From the NCBI RefSeq assembly GCF_030409795.1, contig NZ_JAUFQN010000019.1, positions 3,038,001 through 3,102,000 on the forward strand: DNA of 64,000 nt, given 5' to 3'. Positions 28,390-36,989 of the stretch are shown here, in pieces (the first letter of the stretch is position 1; the number at the start of each line of letters is the position of its first letter). The notes under the pieces were generated by a model. It was not told the origin of the DNA. It saw nothing but the letters and a program-made list of their open reading frames with translations, and did not search any database. This DNA is from Flavobacterium paronense (GTDB taxonomy: Bacteria > Bacteroidota > Bacteroidia > Flavobacteriales > Flavobacteriaceae). The translations under genes and the position numbers were made by a program.

Positions 28390-30189
28390 ATGGAAAACCC
28401 TTCTATCGAACTTCAAATACAAACGCTGCCAGACAATCCTGGAGTGTATCAGTATTATGATAAAGAAGGCAAAATTTTGTATGTTGGCAAAGCTAAAAAT
28501 CTCAAAAAAAGAGTTGCTTCCTATTTCAACAAACTCCATGACAATGCCAAAACAAATGTATTGGTCAAGAAGATTGTTACCATTAAACACATCGTAGTTT
28601 CATCTGAGCAAGACGCACTTTTGTTGGAAAACAATCTGATAAAAAAGCTCCAGCCACGCTATAATGTATTGCTTCGTGATGACAAAACCTATCCTTGGAT
28701 TTGCATCAAAAAGGAACCCTTTTCCCGAATATTTCCAACGAGAAGAATGATTAAAGACGGCTCGGAATATTTTGGTCCGTACACCAATTTCAAAACCGTA
28801 AATACTATTTTAGATTTAATTAAAGAACTGTATCCGCTGCGAACTTGCCACTATGATTTGAGCGAAAACAATATCAAATCACACAAATACAAAGTCTGCT
28901 TGGAATATCATATCGGAAATTGTAAAGGGCCGTGTGAAGGTTTTGAAACGTTAGAAAATTATCAAAAACAAGTCGATGCGATTCGTCAAATTCTGAAAGG
29001 AAACTTTAAAGACAGCATGCGCGATTTTAAAAAGATGATGCAGGATTTGGCTTCCGAAATGAAATATGAAGCAGCACAAAAAATCAAAGAGAAGATAGAT
29101 GTGTTGGAAAATTACCAATCACGTTCCACAATTTTAAATCCAAAAATTTCGAATATTGATGTGTTTTCGATTGTTTCCGATGAAGCGATGGCGTATATCA
29201 ACTTTTTGCAGATAGCGCACGGAGCAATTATCAGATCATTTACTTTGGAACTCAAGAAGAAACTGGACGAAACCGATGAAGAATTATTAGAACTTGCAGT
29301 TGTTGAACTTCGCGAACGTTTTAATCTGACATCCAAAGAAATTATTCTGCCTTTTGATTTAGATTTTGGTTCTTCAATAAAAGTTACTGTACCGCAATTA
29401 GGCGATAAAAAACAAATTTTAGATCTTTCCGAAAGAAACGCAAAATACCAACGATTAGAACAACTGAAACAAATCCAGATTGTTGACCCAGAACGCCACA
29501 CCAATAGAATTATGGCGCAAATGCAAAAAGATTTACGCCTTTCGGTAGAACCAAGACATATTGAGTGTTTTGACAACTCAAACATTCAGGGAACGAATCC
29601 TGTTTCGGCTTGTGTGGTTTTTAAAGATGGAAAGCCAAGCAAAAAGGACTATCGCCATTTTAATATCAAAACCGTTGAAGGGCCAAATGATTTTGCCTCG
29701 ATGGAAGAAGTAGTTTATAGAAGATATAAACGGCTTTTGGATGAAAATCAATCATTACCCCAATTAATTATAATTGATGGCGGAAAGGGGCAATTGTCAT
29801 CCGCATTGAAAAGCATAGATGATTTAGGTTTACGTGGAAAAATAGCTATTATCGGAATTGCCAAACGATTGGAAGAATTGTTTTATCCAGGCGATTCGGT
29901 TCCGTTATATTTGGATAAAAAATCGGAAACACTGAAAATTATTCAGCAGTTGCGCAACGAAGCACACCGTTTTGGCATTACACATCATCGCGATAAGCGA
30001 AGTAAATCGGCATTAAATTCGACTATAGAACTGATTCCTGGAATTGGCGAAAAGACCATGCTAACGCTATTAAAACATTTTAAAAGTGTTAAAAGATTGA
30101 AATTAGCCACAGAAAAAGAAATTTCTGATGTTGTTGGAGTATCAAAAGCCAAAAAAATTTCCGAATTTTACAACATAAGTAATCCCTAA
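28390..30189 (+). CDS. uvrC: UvrABC excinuclease subunit C
   Basis: A 599-residue nucleotide-excision repair nuclease making the two incisions beside UvrB-bound damage. N-terminal GIY-YIG nuclease (PGVYQYYDKEGKILYVGKAK), a Cys cluster (LRTCHYD...CLEYHIGNCKGPCEG), UVR motif (about 200-235), RNase H-like C-terminal endonuclease (IECFDNSNIQGTNPVSACVV, IIDGGKGQL) and tandem helix-hairpin-helix (LIPGIGEKT...VGVSKAKKI). Full family length. A patatin gene follows after 8 bp. Confidence 0.97.
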   Translation: MENPSIELQIQTLPDNPGVYQYYDKEGKILYVGKAKNLKKRVASYFNKLHDNAKTNVLVKKIVTIKHIVVSSEQDALLLENNLIKKLQPRYNVLLRDDKTYPWICIKKEPFSRIFPTRRMIKDGSEYFGPYTNFKTVNTILDLIKELYPLRTCHYDLSENNIKSHKYKVCLEYHIGNCKGPCEGFETLENYQKQVDAIRQILKGNFKDSMRDFKKMMQDLASEMKYEAAQKIKEKIDVLENYQSRSTILNPKISNIDVFSIVSDEAMAYINFLQIAHGAIIRSFTLELKKKLDETDEELLELAVVELRERFNLTSKEIILPFDLDFGSSIKVTVPQLGDKKQILDLSERNAKYQRLEQLKQIQIVDPERHTNRIMAQMQKDLRLSVEPRHIECFDNSNIQGTNPVSACVVFKDGKPSKKDYRHFNIKTVEGPNDFASMEEVVYRRYKRLLDENQSLPQLIIIDGGKGQLSSALKSIDDLGLRGKIAIIGIAKRLEELFYPGDSVPLYLDKKSETLKIIQQLRNEAHRFGITHHRDKRSKSALNSTIELIPGIGEKTMLTLLKHFKSVKRLKLATEKEISDVVGVSKAKKISEFYNISNP

Positions 30190-30197
30190 ACCGTTTT

Positions 30198-32411
30198 ATG
30201 AAAAAAACGATACTTGTTTTTATCGGTATTCTTTTCCTTCAAACTGTTGTTGCCCAAGACACTATTAAAAAATCAAGACCAAGAGTCGGTTTAGTATTAA
30301 GTGGTGGTGGCGCCAAAGGGTTTGCTCATATTGGTGTGCTCAAAGTATTGGAACAAGCCGGTGTGAAAATAGATTTTATTGGCGGTACAAGTATGGGAGC
30401 CGTTGTTGGCGGGCTGTATGCATCGGGTTATAATGCTACTCAAATAGATTCAATTTTTTATAATACCGATTTTGATCAGTTGCTTCAAGATTATATTCCG
30501 CGTTCATCTAAAAGTTTTTATGAAAAGCGTAACGACGAAATGTATGCCATAACGCTTCCTTTCAACAAATTTAAAATCGGGATTCCGATAGCGCTTTCAA
30601 AAGGAATGTATAATTATAATTTGTTGTCAAAACTTACTCATAAAGTAAGATACATCAATGATTTCAGCAAACTCCCCATTCCGTTTTTATGTGTTGCTAC
30701 CGATATAGAAAAAGGCGAACCAGTAATTTTGCGAAACGGATATTTGGCACAAGCTATGTTGGCCAGTTCGGCTTTTCCATCTTTGTTTTCGCCTGTTGAA
30801 ATAGACGGAAAACTTTTGATTGATGGGGGCGTTGTTAATAATTATCCGGTAGATGAAATTCGGAAAATGGGAGCTGATATTATTATTGGGGTTGATGTTC
30901 AGGACGATTTAAAAGACAGAAATTCTTTGAAAGATGCTACCCGAATTTTGGTTCAAATCACGAATCTCGACATGATAAAAGTGATGAAGGACAAAATAAA
31001 ACTAACCGATATTTATATCAAACCAGACGTTTCAAATTATGGCGTAATTTCTTTTGAAAAAGGACAAGAAATCATTAAAAAAGGTGAAGAAGCAGCACAT
31101 GGAGTTTATGAGCAACTTAAAAAACTTGCCGATAATGACAAAATATATAAACTAAACGAAGTAAAAGTCAAAAAGGATTTTTTACAAATTAGAAATGTTT
31201 CTTTAACCAAATTAGATAATTACACCAGAGCTTACGTATTAGGAAAACTGAATTTTAAAAACGGAAGCAAAATAACCTATGAAGATTTAAAAACAGGTAT
31301 CAACAACATTAATGCAACCCAAAATTTTAGCAGAATTAGTTATACACTTCAAGGAAATCAAAATGAAGATGACCTAAAATTAAGTTTGACAGAGAATCCG
31401 ACAAAAACTTTTTTGAAGTTTGGACTTCATTATGATGGCTTGTATAAAAGTGCTATTTTAACTAACATAACTCAGAAAAAATCATTATTTAAAAATGATG
31501 TAGCGTCGCTTGATATTGGACTTGGAGATAATATTCGATATAATTTTGATTATTATATTGACAATGGTTTTTATTGGAGTTTTGGGTTTAAATCGCGTTA
31601 TAATACCTTTAATAAAAATGTAACAACGGATTTTAAAAATGGAGAATTGTTGACTCAATTAGGTTTAAATAGCATAAATATTGACTTTTCAGATATTACA
31701 AATCAAGCCTATATGCAAACTGTTTTCATCCAAAAATTTTTAATTGGAGCCGGAATAGAACACAAATATTTAAAAATTGAATCAGAGAATCTAGGACAAA
31801 TCAATCCGACATTTGAAAAAAGTAGTTATGCAAGTATTTTTGGCTACATGAAATATGACTCTTTTGACAATAAACTGTTTCCAAAAAATGGATGGTTGTT
31901 TTGTGGAGACATTCAATCGTATTTGTTTTCGTCTGATTATACTAAAGAATTCCATCGCTATTCCATTGCCAAAGGAGAAATAGGAATAGTTAAATCATTT
32001 TATAACAAAGTGACACTTAAAATTCAATCGGATGCTGGATTTTCTATAGGTAAAGAGAGTGTTCACTTTTTTGATTTTGTTCTTGGAGGATACGGTTTTA
32101 ATACCATAAATAATTTCAAACATTTTTATGGGTATGATTTTTTGAGCATTTCAGCTGATAGTTACATTAAATCATGCTTTACCTTGGATTATGAGATTTA
32201 TAAAAAAAACCACTTAAATATTGCTGCAAATTATGCTAATGTTGAAGATGATTTATTTAGCAATGGGAATTGGTTATCCAAACCCCAATACACAGGATAC
32301 GCAATAGGGTATGCATTAGAATCGGTTGTTGGGCCAATAGAAATTAAATATTCTTGGTCACCAGAACTGCACAGAGGATTTACTTATTTTAGTGTTGGCT
32401 TTTGGTTTTAA
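30198..32411 (+). CDS. patatin-like phospholipase with C-terminal BamA-like outer-membrane barrel
   Basis: A 737-residue secreted protein (signal peptide ending TVVAQ). Residues about 28-310 form a patatin domain: oxyanion loop LSGGGAKGFAHIG, nucleophile elbow GGTSMG (Ser65) and catalytic Asp in LIDGGVVNN (Asp209). The remainder (about 320-737) shows a POTRA-like stretch (VRNVSL..NYTRAYVLGKL type) and surface-antigen D15/BamA-type barrel strands ending RGFTYFSVGFWF. This resembles PlpD-type (type Vd) autotransporter lipases. The phospholipase activity and its surface placement are inferred from family. It follows uvrC by 8 bp and is probably co-transcribed. Confidence 0.9.
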   Translation: MKKTILVFIGILFLQTVVAQDTIKKSRPRVGLVLSGGGAKGFAHIGVLKVLEQAGVKIDFIGGTSMGAVVGGLYASGYNATQIDSIFYNTDFDQLLQDYIPRSSKSFYEKRNDEMYAITLPFNKFKIGIPIALSKGMYNYNLLSKLTHKVRYINDFSKLPIPFLCVATDIEKGEPVILRNGYLAQAMLASSAFPSLFSPVEIDGKLLIDGGVVNNYPVDEIRKMGADIIIGVDVQDDLKDRNSLKDATRILVQITNLDMIKVMKDKIKLTDIYIKPDVSNYGVISFEKGQEIIKKGEEAAHGVYEQLKKLADNDKIYKLNEVKVKKDFLQIRNVSLTKLDNYTRAYVLGKLNFKNGSKITYEDLKTGINNINATQNFSRISYTLQGNQNEDDLKLSLTENPTKTFLKFGLHYDGLYKSAILTNITQKKSLFKNDVASLDIGLGDNIRYNFDYYIDNGFYWSFGFKSRYNTFNKNVTTDFKNGELLTQLGLNSINIDFSDITNQAYMQTVFIQKFLIGAGIEHKYLKIESENLGQINPTFEKSSYASIFGYMKYDSFDNKLFPKNGWLFCGDIQSYLFSSDYTKEFHRYSIAKGEIGIVKSFYNKVTLKIQSDAGFSIGKESVHFFDFVLGGYGFNTINNFKHFYGYDFLSISADSYIKSCFTLDYEIYKKNHLNIAANYANVEDDLFSNGNWLSKPQYTGYAIGYALESVVGPIEIKYSWSPELHRGFTYFSVGFWF

Positions 32412-32452
32412 AAAACCAGGAAACATTTTTATATATTTTACACATAAAAAAC

Positions 32453-32460
32453 TATATTTG
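32453..32460 (+). promoter_or_regulatory. -7 box upstream of the permease gene
   Basis: TATATTTG, an exact TAnnTTTG match, 33 bp before the permease ATG; no clear TTG at the usual distance. Confidence 0.4.
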
Positions 32461-32493
32461 AAACTATTAAAAATTTAATTAAAAACATACAAT

Positions 32494-33972
32494 ATGTCAA
32501 TTTGGAAAAGAAAACCAATGGCGCTGTTACTTGCCGAAGCGTCAGAATCTGAAAAAGGATTAAAAAGAACATTGACTGCTTGGTCACTTGTTGCCTTGGG
32601 AATTGGAGCTATTATTGGAGCTGGATTATTTGTTAGAACAGCAACAGCTGCGGCTCAAAACGCTGGGCCATCTGTTACAATTGGATTTATAGTGGCAGCT
32701 GTTGGTTGTGCTTTAGCAGGTTTATGTTACGCCGAATTATCTTCCTCTATTCCAATTTCAGGAAGCGCCTATACTTATACGTATGCCACTATGGGAGAAT
32801 TATTGGCATGGATTATTGGTTGGGATTTAATTTTAGAATACGCCGTTGGAGCAGCAACCGTAGGAATTGCTTGGAGTGAATATCTCAATAATCTTCTGGT
32901 CAACGTGCTCCATGTGAGCCCAATTTCATATGAATGGTGCCATTCACCGTTTCAAACTTCGACAGATGGTGTTAGCGGAATAATGAACATACCAGCATTT
33001 TTTATTGTGGCAGTAATTAGTCTATTATTGATAAAAGGAACACAGGAATCTGCTTTTGTAAACGGAATTATAGTCGTTGCTAAAGTAGCTATTGTAATAA
33101 TGATTATAATTTTTGGATGGCATTTTATTAAGCCAGAAAATCACACGCCTTATATCCCAGCAGCTTCTATCTTTAAGGATGAACATGGGGTTGGTCATAA
33201 CTTTGGTGGAATTATGGGGATACTCGGTGCCGCCGGAACAGTTTTCTTCGCTTTCATCGGATTTGATGCCGTGAGTACGGCCGCACAGGAAACGATAAAC
33301 CCAAAACGTAATATGCCTATTGGAATTTTAGGTTCGTTAGCGGTTTGTACTGTTTTGTATATTCTTTTTGCACATGTATTAACGGGTCTTGAATCTGTTG
33401 AGTTTTTTAGAAATGGTGGAAAAGAAGCATCAGTTGCAAATGCTATTACATCAGCAATGCCAGGTTATGGTTGGCTGGCTCAATTTGTAACGGTAGCAAT
33501 CTTGGCAGGTTTTTCTTCAGTAATATTAGTAATGTTATTGGGTCAATCAAGAGTGTTTTACTCAATGGGTAAAGATGGTTTGTTGCCAAGAGCATTTAGC
33601 GATGTACACCCAAAATTCAAAACACCATACAAAGCAAATTTAGTAATATTAGTTATTGTTGGCCTTTTCGCAGCCTTTATCCCTGGAGATATTGTTGGAG
33701 ACATGACTAGTATCGGAACCTTGTTTGCCTTTATTTTAGTTTGTATTTCGGTAATTGTGTTAAGAAAAACAGAGCCAGATATGAAACGCGAATTCAAAAC
33801 ACCTTTTGTTCCTTTGGTTCCAATTCTAGGTATAGTTGTTTGCCTTGCCATGATTTACGGATTAGGTTGGACAAACTGGTTAAGACTTTTTGCTTGGTTA
33901 GCAATTGGATTGGTGATTTATTTTGTTTATAGTAAGAAAAACAGCCGCCTTAATAATCAAGATAAAGAATAA
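32494..33972 (+). CDS. APC-superfamily amino-acid permease
   Basis: A 492-residue inner-membrane transporter with 12 or more hydrophobic segments. The start LTAWSLVALGIGAIIGAGLFVRTATAA is the classic APC TM1 unwound Gly-rich motif, and FFAFIGFDAVSTAAQETINPKRNMP is the TM6/loop signature of cationic-amino-acid-like carriers. Length fits the CAT/YhdG-type bacterial branch. The substrate is not determinable. It has its own promoter-like box and terminator, so it is monocistronic. Confidence 0.9.
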   Translation: MSIWKRKPMALLLAEASESEKGLKRTLTAWSLVALGIGAIIGAGLFVRTATAAAQNAGPSVTIGFIVAAVGCALAGLCYAELSSSIPISGSAYTYTYATMGELLAWIIGWDLILEYAVGAATVGIAWSEYLNNLLVNVLHVSPISYEWCHSPFQTSTDGVSGIMNIPAFFIVAVISLLLIKGTQESAFVNGIIVVAKVAIVIMIIIFGWHFIKPENHTPYIPAASIFKDEHGVGHNFGGIMGILGAAGTVFFAFIGFDAVSTAAQETINPKRNMPIGILGSLAVCTVLYILFAHVLTGLESVEFFRNGGKEASVANAITSAMPGYGWLAQFVTVAILAGFSSVILVMLLGQSRVFYSMGKDGLLPRAFSDVHPKFKTPYKANLVILVIVGLFAAFIPGDIVGDMTSIGTLFAFILVCISVIVLRKTEPDMKREFKTPFVPLVPILGIVVCLAMIYGLGWTNWLRLFAWLAIGLVIYFVYSKKNSRLNNQDKE

Positions 33973-33989
33973 ATCAGAACAAATTACTT

Positions 33990-34034
33990 AAAAGGCATTG
34001 AAAGGTTGAATTATCAATTTTTCAATGCCTTTTC
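33990..34034 (+). terminator. permease gene terminator
   Basis: Inverted repeat AAAAGGCATTGAAA with its complement around a 15-17 nt loop, followed by a T-rich run, 17 bp after the stop. Confidence 0.8.
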
Positions 34035-34096
34035 TCTTTTATAAAAAATCGATAATTATAATTTTTAGCAGTTATATTTTTCCGATATTTGTGTAT

Positions 34097-34162
34097 ATGA
34101 AAACTACTTGGGAAAACTTGTTAGCACATTTAAAATTTCTGATTAAAAGGAATCCGGAATGA
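34097..34162 (+). CDS. possible 21-codon small ORF upstream of hmgA
   Basis: An ATG-started ORF encoding a short basic amphipathic peptide (starts MKTTWENLLAH, ends RNPE, stop TGA), 53 bp before the hmgA ATG. A GATATTTG octamer (34084-34091), one base off the -7 consensus, lies six bases before the ATG, the same spacing as at uvrC. It could be a leader peptide, a stand-alone small protein or chance. Confidence 0.25.
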   Translation: MKTTWENLLAHLKFLIKRNPE

Positions 34163-34176
34163 TTATATGGTTTATT

Positions 34177-34211
34177 AAATCGTAAATCTAAAATCATAAA
34201 TCTAAAATTTA
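34177..34211 (+). repeat. 7-bp tandem repeat directly before hmgA
   Basis: Five consecutive heptamers of consensus AAATCTA (units AAATCGT, AAATCTA, AAATCAT, AAATCTA, AAATTTA) ending four bases before the hmgA ATG. Confidence 0.75.
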
Positions 34212-34215
34212 AGTT

Positions 34216-35373
34216 ATGCCATTATATCATAAACTTGGTGATTTTCCACAAAAAAGACACATACAGTTTGAAAAACCAAACGGCGGTTTGTATTATGAAC
34301 AGCTTTTTGGAACAGAAGGATTTCACGGACATGCTTCCCTTTTATACCATGTTCACAGACCGACGCAAGTCAAGGAAATTACTAAATCATATTCAGTAGA
34401 ACCAAAAATTGCCATCGGTAAAAACATAAAATCATTATTGCTGAAAGGCTTTGAATTAAAACCCGAAGATGATTTTCTAGACAGTCGAAAAGACATGTTG
34501 GTCAATCGCGATTGTATCATTGGATTGGCAGCACCAAAAAAATCATTGACTACTTATTTCTATAAAAATGCCGATGCCGATGAAATGATTTTCATTCACA
34601 AAGGGAAAGGAAAACTTCGTACCATGATGGGAAATATCCAATTTGAATATGGAGATTATCTTATTATTCCACGCGGCATGATTTACCAAATAGAATTTGA
34701 AAGTTCCGATAACCGTTTGTTTTATGTCGAGTCTTACGCGCCGTTTTATACACCAAAGCGCTATAAAAATGCGTCTGGTCAACACCTAGAGCACTCGCCT
34801 TTTTGCGAACGCGATTTCAAATTGCCAACCGAGCTTGAAACACACGATGAAAAAGGAGATTTTTTAATCAAAATCAAAAAAGAAGGGATGATGCACGAGG
34901 TTGTTTATGCGACACATCCTTTTGACGTTATTGGTTGGGACGGTTATAATTTTCCATACGGATTTAGCATTCATAATTTTGAACCAATAACAGGTCGTGT
35001 TCATCAACCGCCACCCGTTCACCAAACTTTTGAAACAGCAACTTTTGTAGTTTGTTCCTTCGTTCCTAGGTTGTATGACTATCATCCAAAAGCAATTCCG
35101 GCACCGTACAATCACAGTAATATCGATAGCGATGAGGTTTTGTATTATGTTGATGGCGATTTCATGTCAAGAAATAATATTGAACAAGGGCATATTACGT
35201 TGCATCCAAAAGGAATTCCACACGGACCAGCACCTGGCGCTATGGAAAGAAGCATCGGGCAAACCGTAACACAAGAATTAGCCGTTATGGTTGACACGTT
35301 CCGCCCATTAATGGTAACAGAAGAAGCTATGGGATTAGACGACGGACAATACTATAAATCCTGGGTAGAATAA
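34216..35373 (+). CDS. hmgA: homogentisate 1,2-dioxygenase
   Basis: A 385-residue cupin-fold iron dioxygenase opening the ring of homogentisate to maleylacetoacetate in tyrosine/phenylalanine breakdown. Recognised by HGHASLLYHVHRPT near the N-terminus, the cupin segment NIQFEYGDYLIIPRGMIYQIEF, NFPYGFSIHNFEPITGRVHQ, and the metal-ligand region HSNIDSDEVLYYVDG with GIPHGPAPGAMERS. Length fits the shorter bacterial form. hppD, supplying its substrate, lies downstream beyond an interspersed repeat; no maleylacetoacetate isomerase or fumarylacetoacetase is in the window. Confidence 0.93.
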   Translation: MPLYHKLGDFPQKRHIQFEKPNGGLYYEQLFGTEGFHGHASLLYHVHRPTQVKEITKSYSVEPKIAIGKNIKSLLLKGFELKPEDDFLDSRKDMLVNRDCIIGLAAPKKSLTTYFYKNADADEMIFIHKGKGKLRTMMGNIQFEYGDYLIIPRGMIYQIEFESSDNRLFYVESYAPFYTPKRYKNASGQHLEHSPFCERDFKLPTELETHDEKGDFLIKIKKEGMMHEVVYATHPFDVIGWDGYNFPYGFSIHNFEPITGRVHQPPPVHQTFETATFVVCSFVPRLYDYHPKAIPAPYNHSNIDSDEVLYYVDGDFMSRNNIEQGHITLHPKGIPHGPAPGAMERSIGQTVTQELAVMVDTFRPLMVTEEAMGLDDGQYYKSWVE

Positions 35374-35375
35374 TT

Positions 35376-35474
35376 AGGAGCTGTTTCCCGCTATCCGTTA
35401 CAATCTTTTTTAAATTGCCACGGGTTTAAACCCGTGGCAATTTAAAAAAGGATTTCCACTGCTATCGGGGCTAA
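35376..35474. repeat. interspersed repeat element, copy 1, with perfect 46-bp palindrome core
   Basis: Begins AGGAGCTGTTTCCCGCTATCC, three bases after the hmgA stop, and ends ATCGGGGCTAA. The centre (35405-35450) is a perfect palindrome of two 23-base arms with no loop, whose GC-rich part is GCCACGGGTTT and complement. Both ends match copy 2 (43278-43356), but the core sequence differs. As RNA it would fold as a strong hairpin and could end hmgA transcription. Confidence 0.85.
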
Positions 35475-35536
35475 AAAATAAAAATAAACTTCACGACTTG
35501 CTAACTATTCGTGCATTCGTGGTAAAGAAATACAAT

Positions 35537-36697
35537 ATGAGTAAAGAAATAAAATCCGTTGAATACGGACTAGAAAAAATATTCGAAGGTGCACAGGATT
35601 TCCTTCCGCTTTTAGGAACTGATTACGTAGAATTTTACGTCGGAAATGCCAAACAAGCAGCACACTTTTATAAAACAGCATTCGGATTTCAATCGCACGC
35701 CTATGCCGGATTAGAAACCGGAATGAAAGACAGAGCTTCTTATGTTTTGAAACAAGACAAAATCCGGTTGGTTTTAACAACGGCTTTAAACAGCAATTCC
35801 CCAATAGGTGAACATGTTAAAAAGCACGGAGACGGAGTAAAAGTAGTAGCACTTTGGGTTGAAGATGCCCGTTCGGCTTTTGAAGAAACTACAAAACGTG
35901 GCGCCAAAGTATACATGGAACCAACCGTTGAAACTGACGAACACGGTGAAGTAGTTCGAGCCGGAATTTACACTTACGGAGAAACCGTTCACATGTTTGT
36001 AGAACGCAAAAATTACAAAGGAGCCTTTTTACCAGGCTACAAAGAATGGAAATCAGATTATAATCCAGCACCAGTTGGCTTGAAATATGTAGACCACATG
36101 GTTGGAAATGTAGGGTGGAATGAAATGAACATTTGGGTAAAATGGTATGAAGATGTTATGGGATTTGTAAACTTCCTTTCGTTTGACGATAAGCAAATCA
36201 CTACCGAATATTCTGCATTGATGAGTAAAGTAATGAGCAACGGTAACGGAAGAATTAAATTTCCAATAAACGAACCAGCCGAAGGGAAAAAACGCTCCCA
36301 AATTGAAGAGTATTTAGATTTTTACGAAGGTTCGGGCGTTCAACACATCGCGGTAGCAACCGATGATATCATCAAAACAATTGCTGATATGCGCTCAAGA
36401 GGCATTGAATTTTTAAGCACTCCACCACAAGCGTATTATGACGCCATTCCAGAACGCTTGAAAGACCATATGCACAAGTTCAAAGAAGACATCAATGAAC
36501 TTCAAAAATTAGGCATTATGATTGACGCTGATGACGAAGGTTATTTGCTTCAAATATTTACCAAACCTATCGAAGACAGACCAACCTTGTTCTTCGAAAT
36601 CATTCAAAGAATGGGAGCCAGAGGTTTTGGTGCAGGTAATTTCAAAGCTTTATTTGAATCTATCGAAAGAGAACAAATGTTGCGAGGAACTTTGTAA
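35537..36697 (+). CDS. hppD: 4-hydroxyphenylpyruvate dioxygenase
   Basis: A 386-residue iron(II) dioxygenase turning 4-hydroxyphenylpyruvate into homogentisate. Two vicinal-oxygen-chelate halves are visible: DYVEFYVGNAKQAAHFY at the N-terminus and the catalytic half with VDHMVGNV (His ligand), VQHIAVATDDI (His ligand) and LFFEIIQRMGARGFGAGNF (Glu ligand). The ATG at 35537 gives the family-typical start MSKEIKSVEYG; the in-frame TTG at 35498 is rejected. It acts one step before HmgA. The leader contains a doubled ATTCGTG (about 35506-35521). Confidence 0.95.
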   Translation: MSKEIKSVEYGLEKIFEGAQDFLPLLGTDYVEFYVGNAKQAAHFYKTAFGFQSHAYAGLETGMKDRASYVLKQDKIRLVLTTALNSNSPIGEHVKKHGDGVKVVALWVEDARSAFEETTKRGAKVYMEPTVETDEHGEVVRAGIYTYGETVHMFVERKNYKGAFLPGYKEWKSDYNPAPVGLKYVDHMVGNVGWNEMNIWVKWYEDVMGFVNFLSFDDKQITTEYSALMSKVMSNGNGRIKFPINEPAEGKKRSQIEEYLDFYEGSGVQHIAVATDDIIKTIADMRSRGIEFLSTPPQAYYDAIPERLKDHMHKFKEDINELQKLGIMIDADDEGYLLQIFTKPIEDRPTLFFEIIQRMGARGFGAGNFKALFESIEREQMLRGTL

Positions 36698-36783
36698 AAA
36701 ACGAAATTCCTTGAATTTAATTTAAAAAAAAACCAACAAAACAGCCATTCTTTATTAATTAATTGTTAAAGTTAATAAATTAC

Positions 36784-36815
36784 TTGCAATTACGCAACAG
36801 TTTGAATTACATTTG
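36784..36815 (+). promoter_or_regulatory. promoter TTG-N21-TACATTTG of an untranslated transcript
   Basis: TTG at 36784-36786 and TACATTTG at 36808-36815, 21 bp apart: both consensus boxes of the Bacteroidota housekeeping promoter. No ORF follows before the terminator at 36900. Confidence 0.6.
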
Positions 36816-36820
36816 CACCA

Positions 36821-36934
36821 TCAAAAAAACAAGGAGTGGTTTCCTTATATTTTTGGATAAATTTTCATAATTTATAGTTTTTTGGTTGGTTAATAGCATA
36901 AAAACTCAGTCATTAATTTGACTGGGTTTTTTTG
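36821..36934 (+). ncRNA. candidate small RNA of about 110 nt
   Basis: The interval runs from the expected start after a two-box promoter (36784-36815) to a rho-independent terminator (36900-36934). It has no ORF of note. It is followed by a second full promoter for the DUF3108 gene, so it is not needed as that gene's leader. Internal pairings around AAGGAGTGGTTTCCTT (36831-36846) suggest a 5' hairpin. I do not recognise a family. Confidence 0.45.
36900..36934 (+). terminator. terminator of candidate sRNA
   Basis: Stem AACTCAGTC / GACTGGGTT with an 8-nt loop and a T7 tract. Confidence 0.85.
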
Positions 36935-36948
36935 TTTTAATACATTTG
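36918..36948 (+). promoter_or_regulatory. promoter TTG-N20-TACATTTG of the DUF3108 gene
   Basis: TTG at 36918-36920 (inside the preceding terminator) and TACATTTG at 36941-36948, 41 bp before the ATG at 36990. Confidence 0.55.
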
Positions 36949-36989
36949 GAACAGAAATTGTAACGGCAGTTTTAAAAATAAATTAAAAC

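Noticed and set aside
29112..29585. 157-codon minus-strand ORF inside uvrC
   Set aside because: Antisense of a well-conserved gene; Ser/Cys-rich and without domain features.
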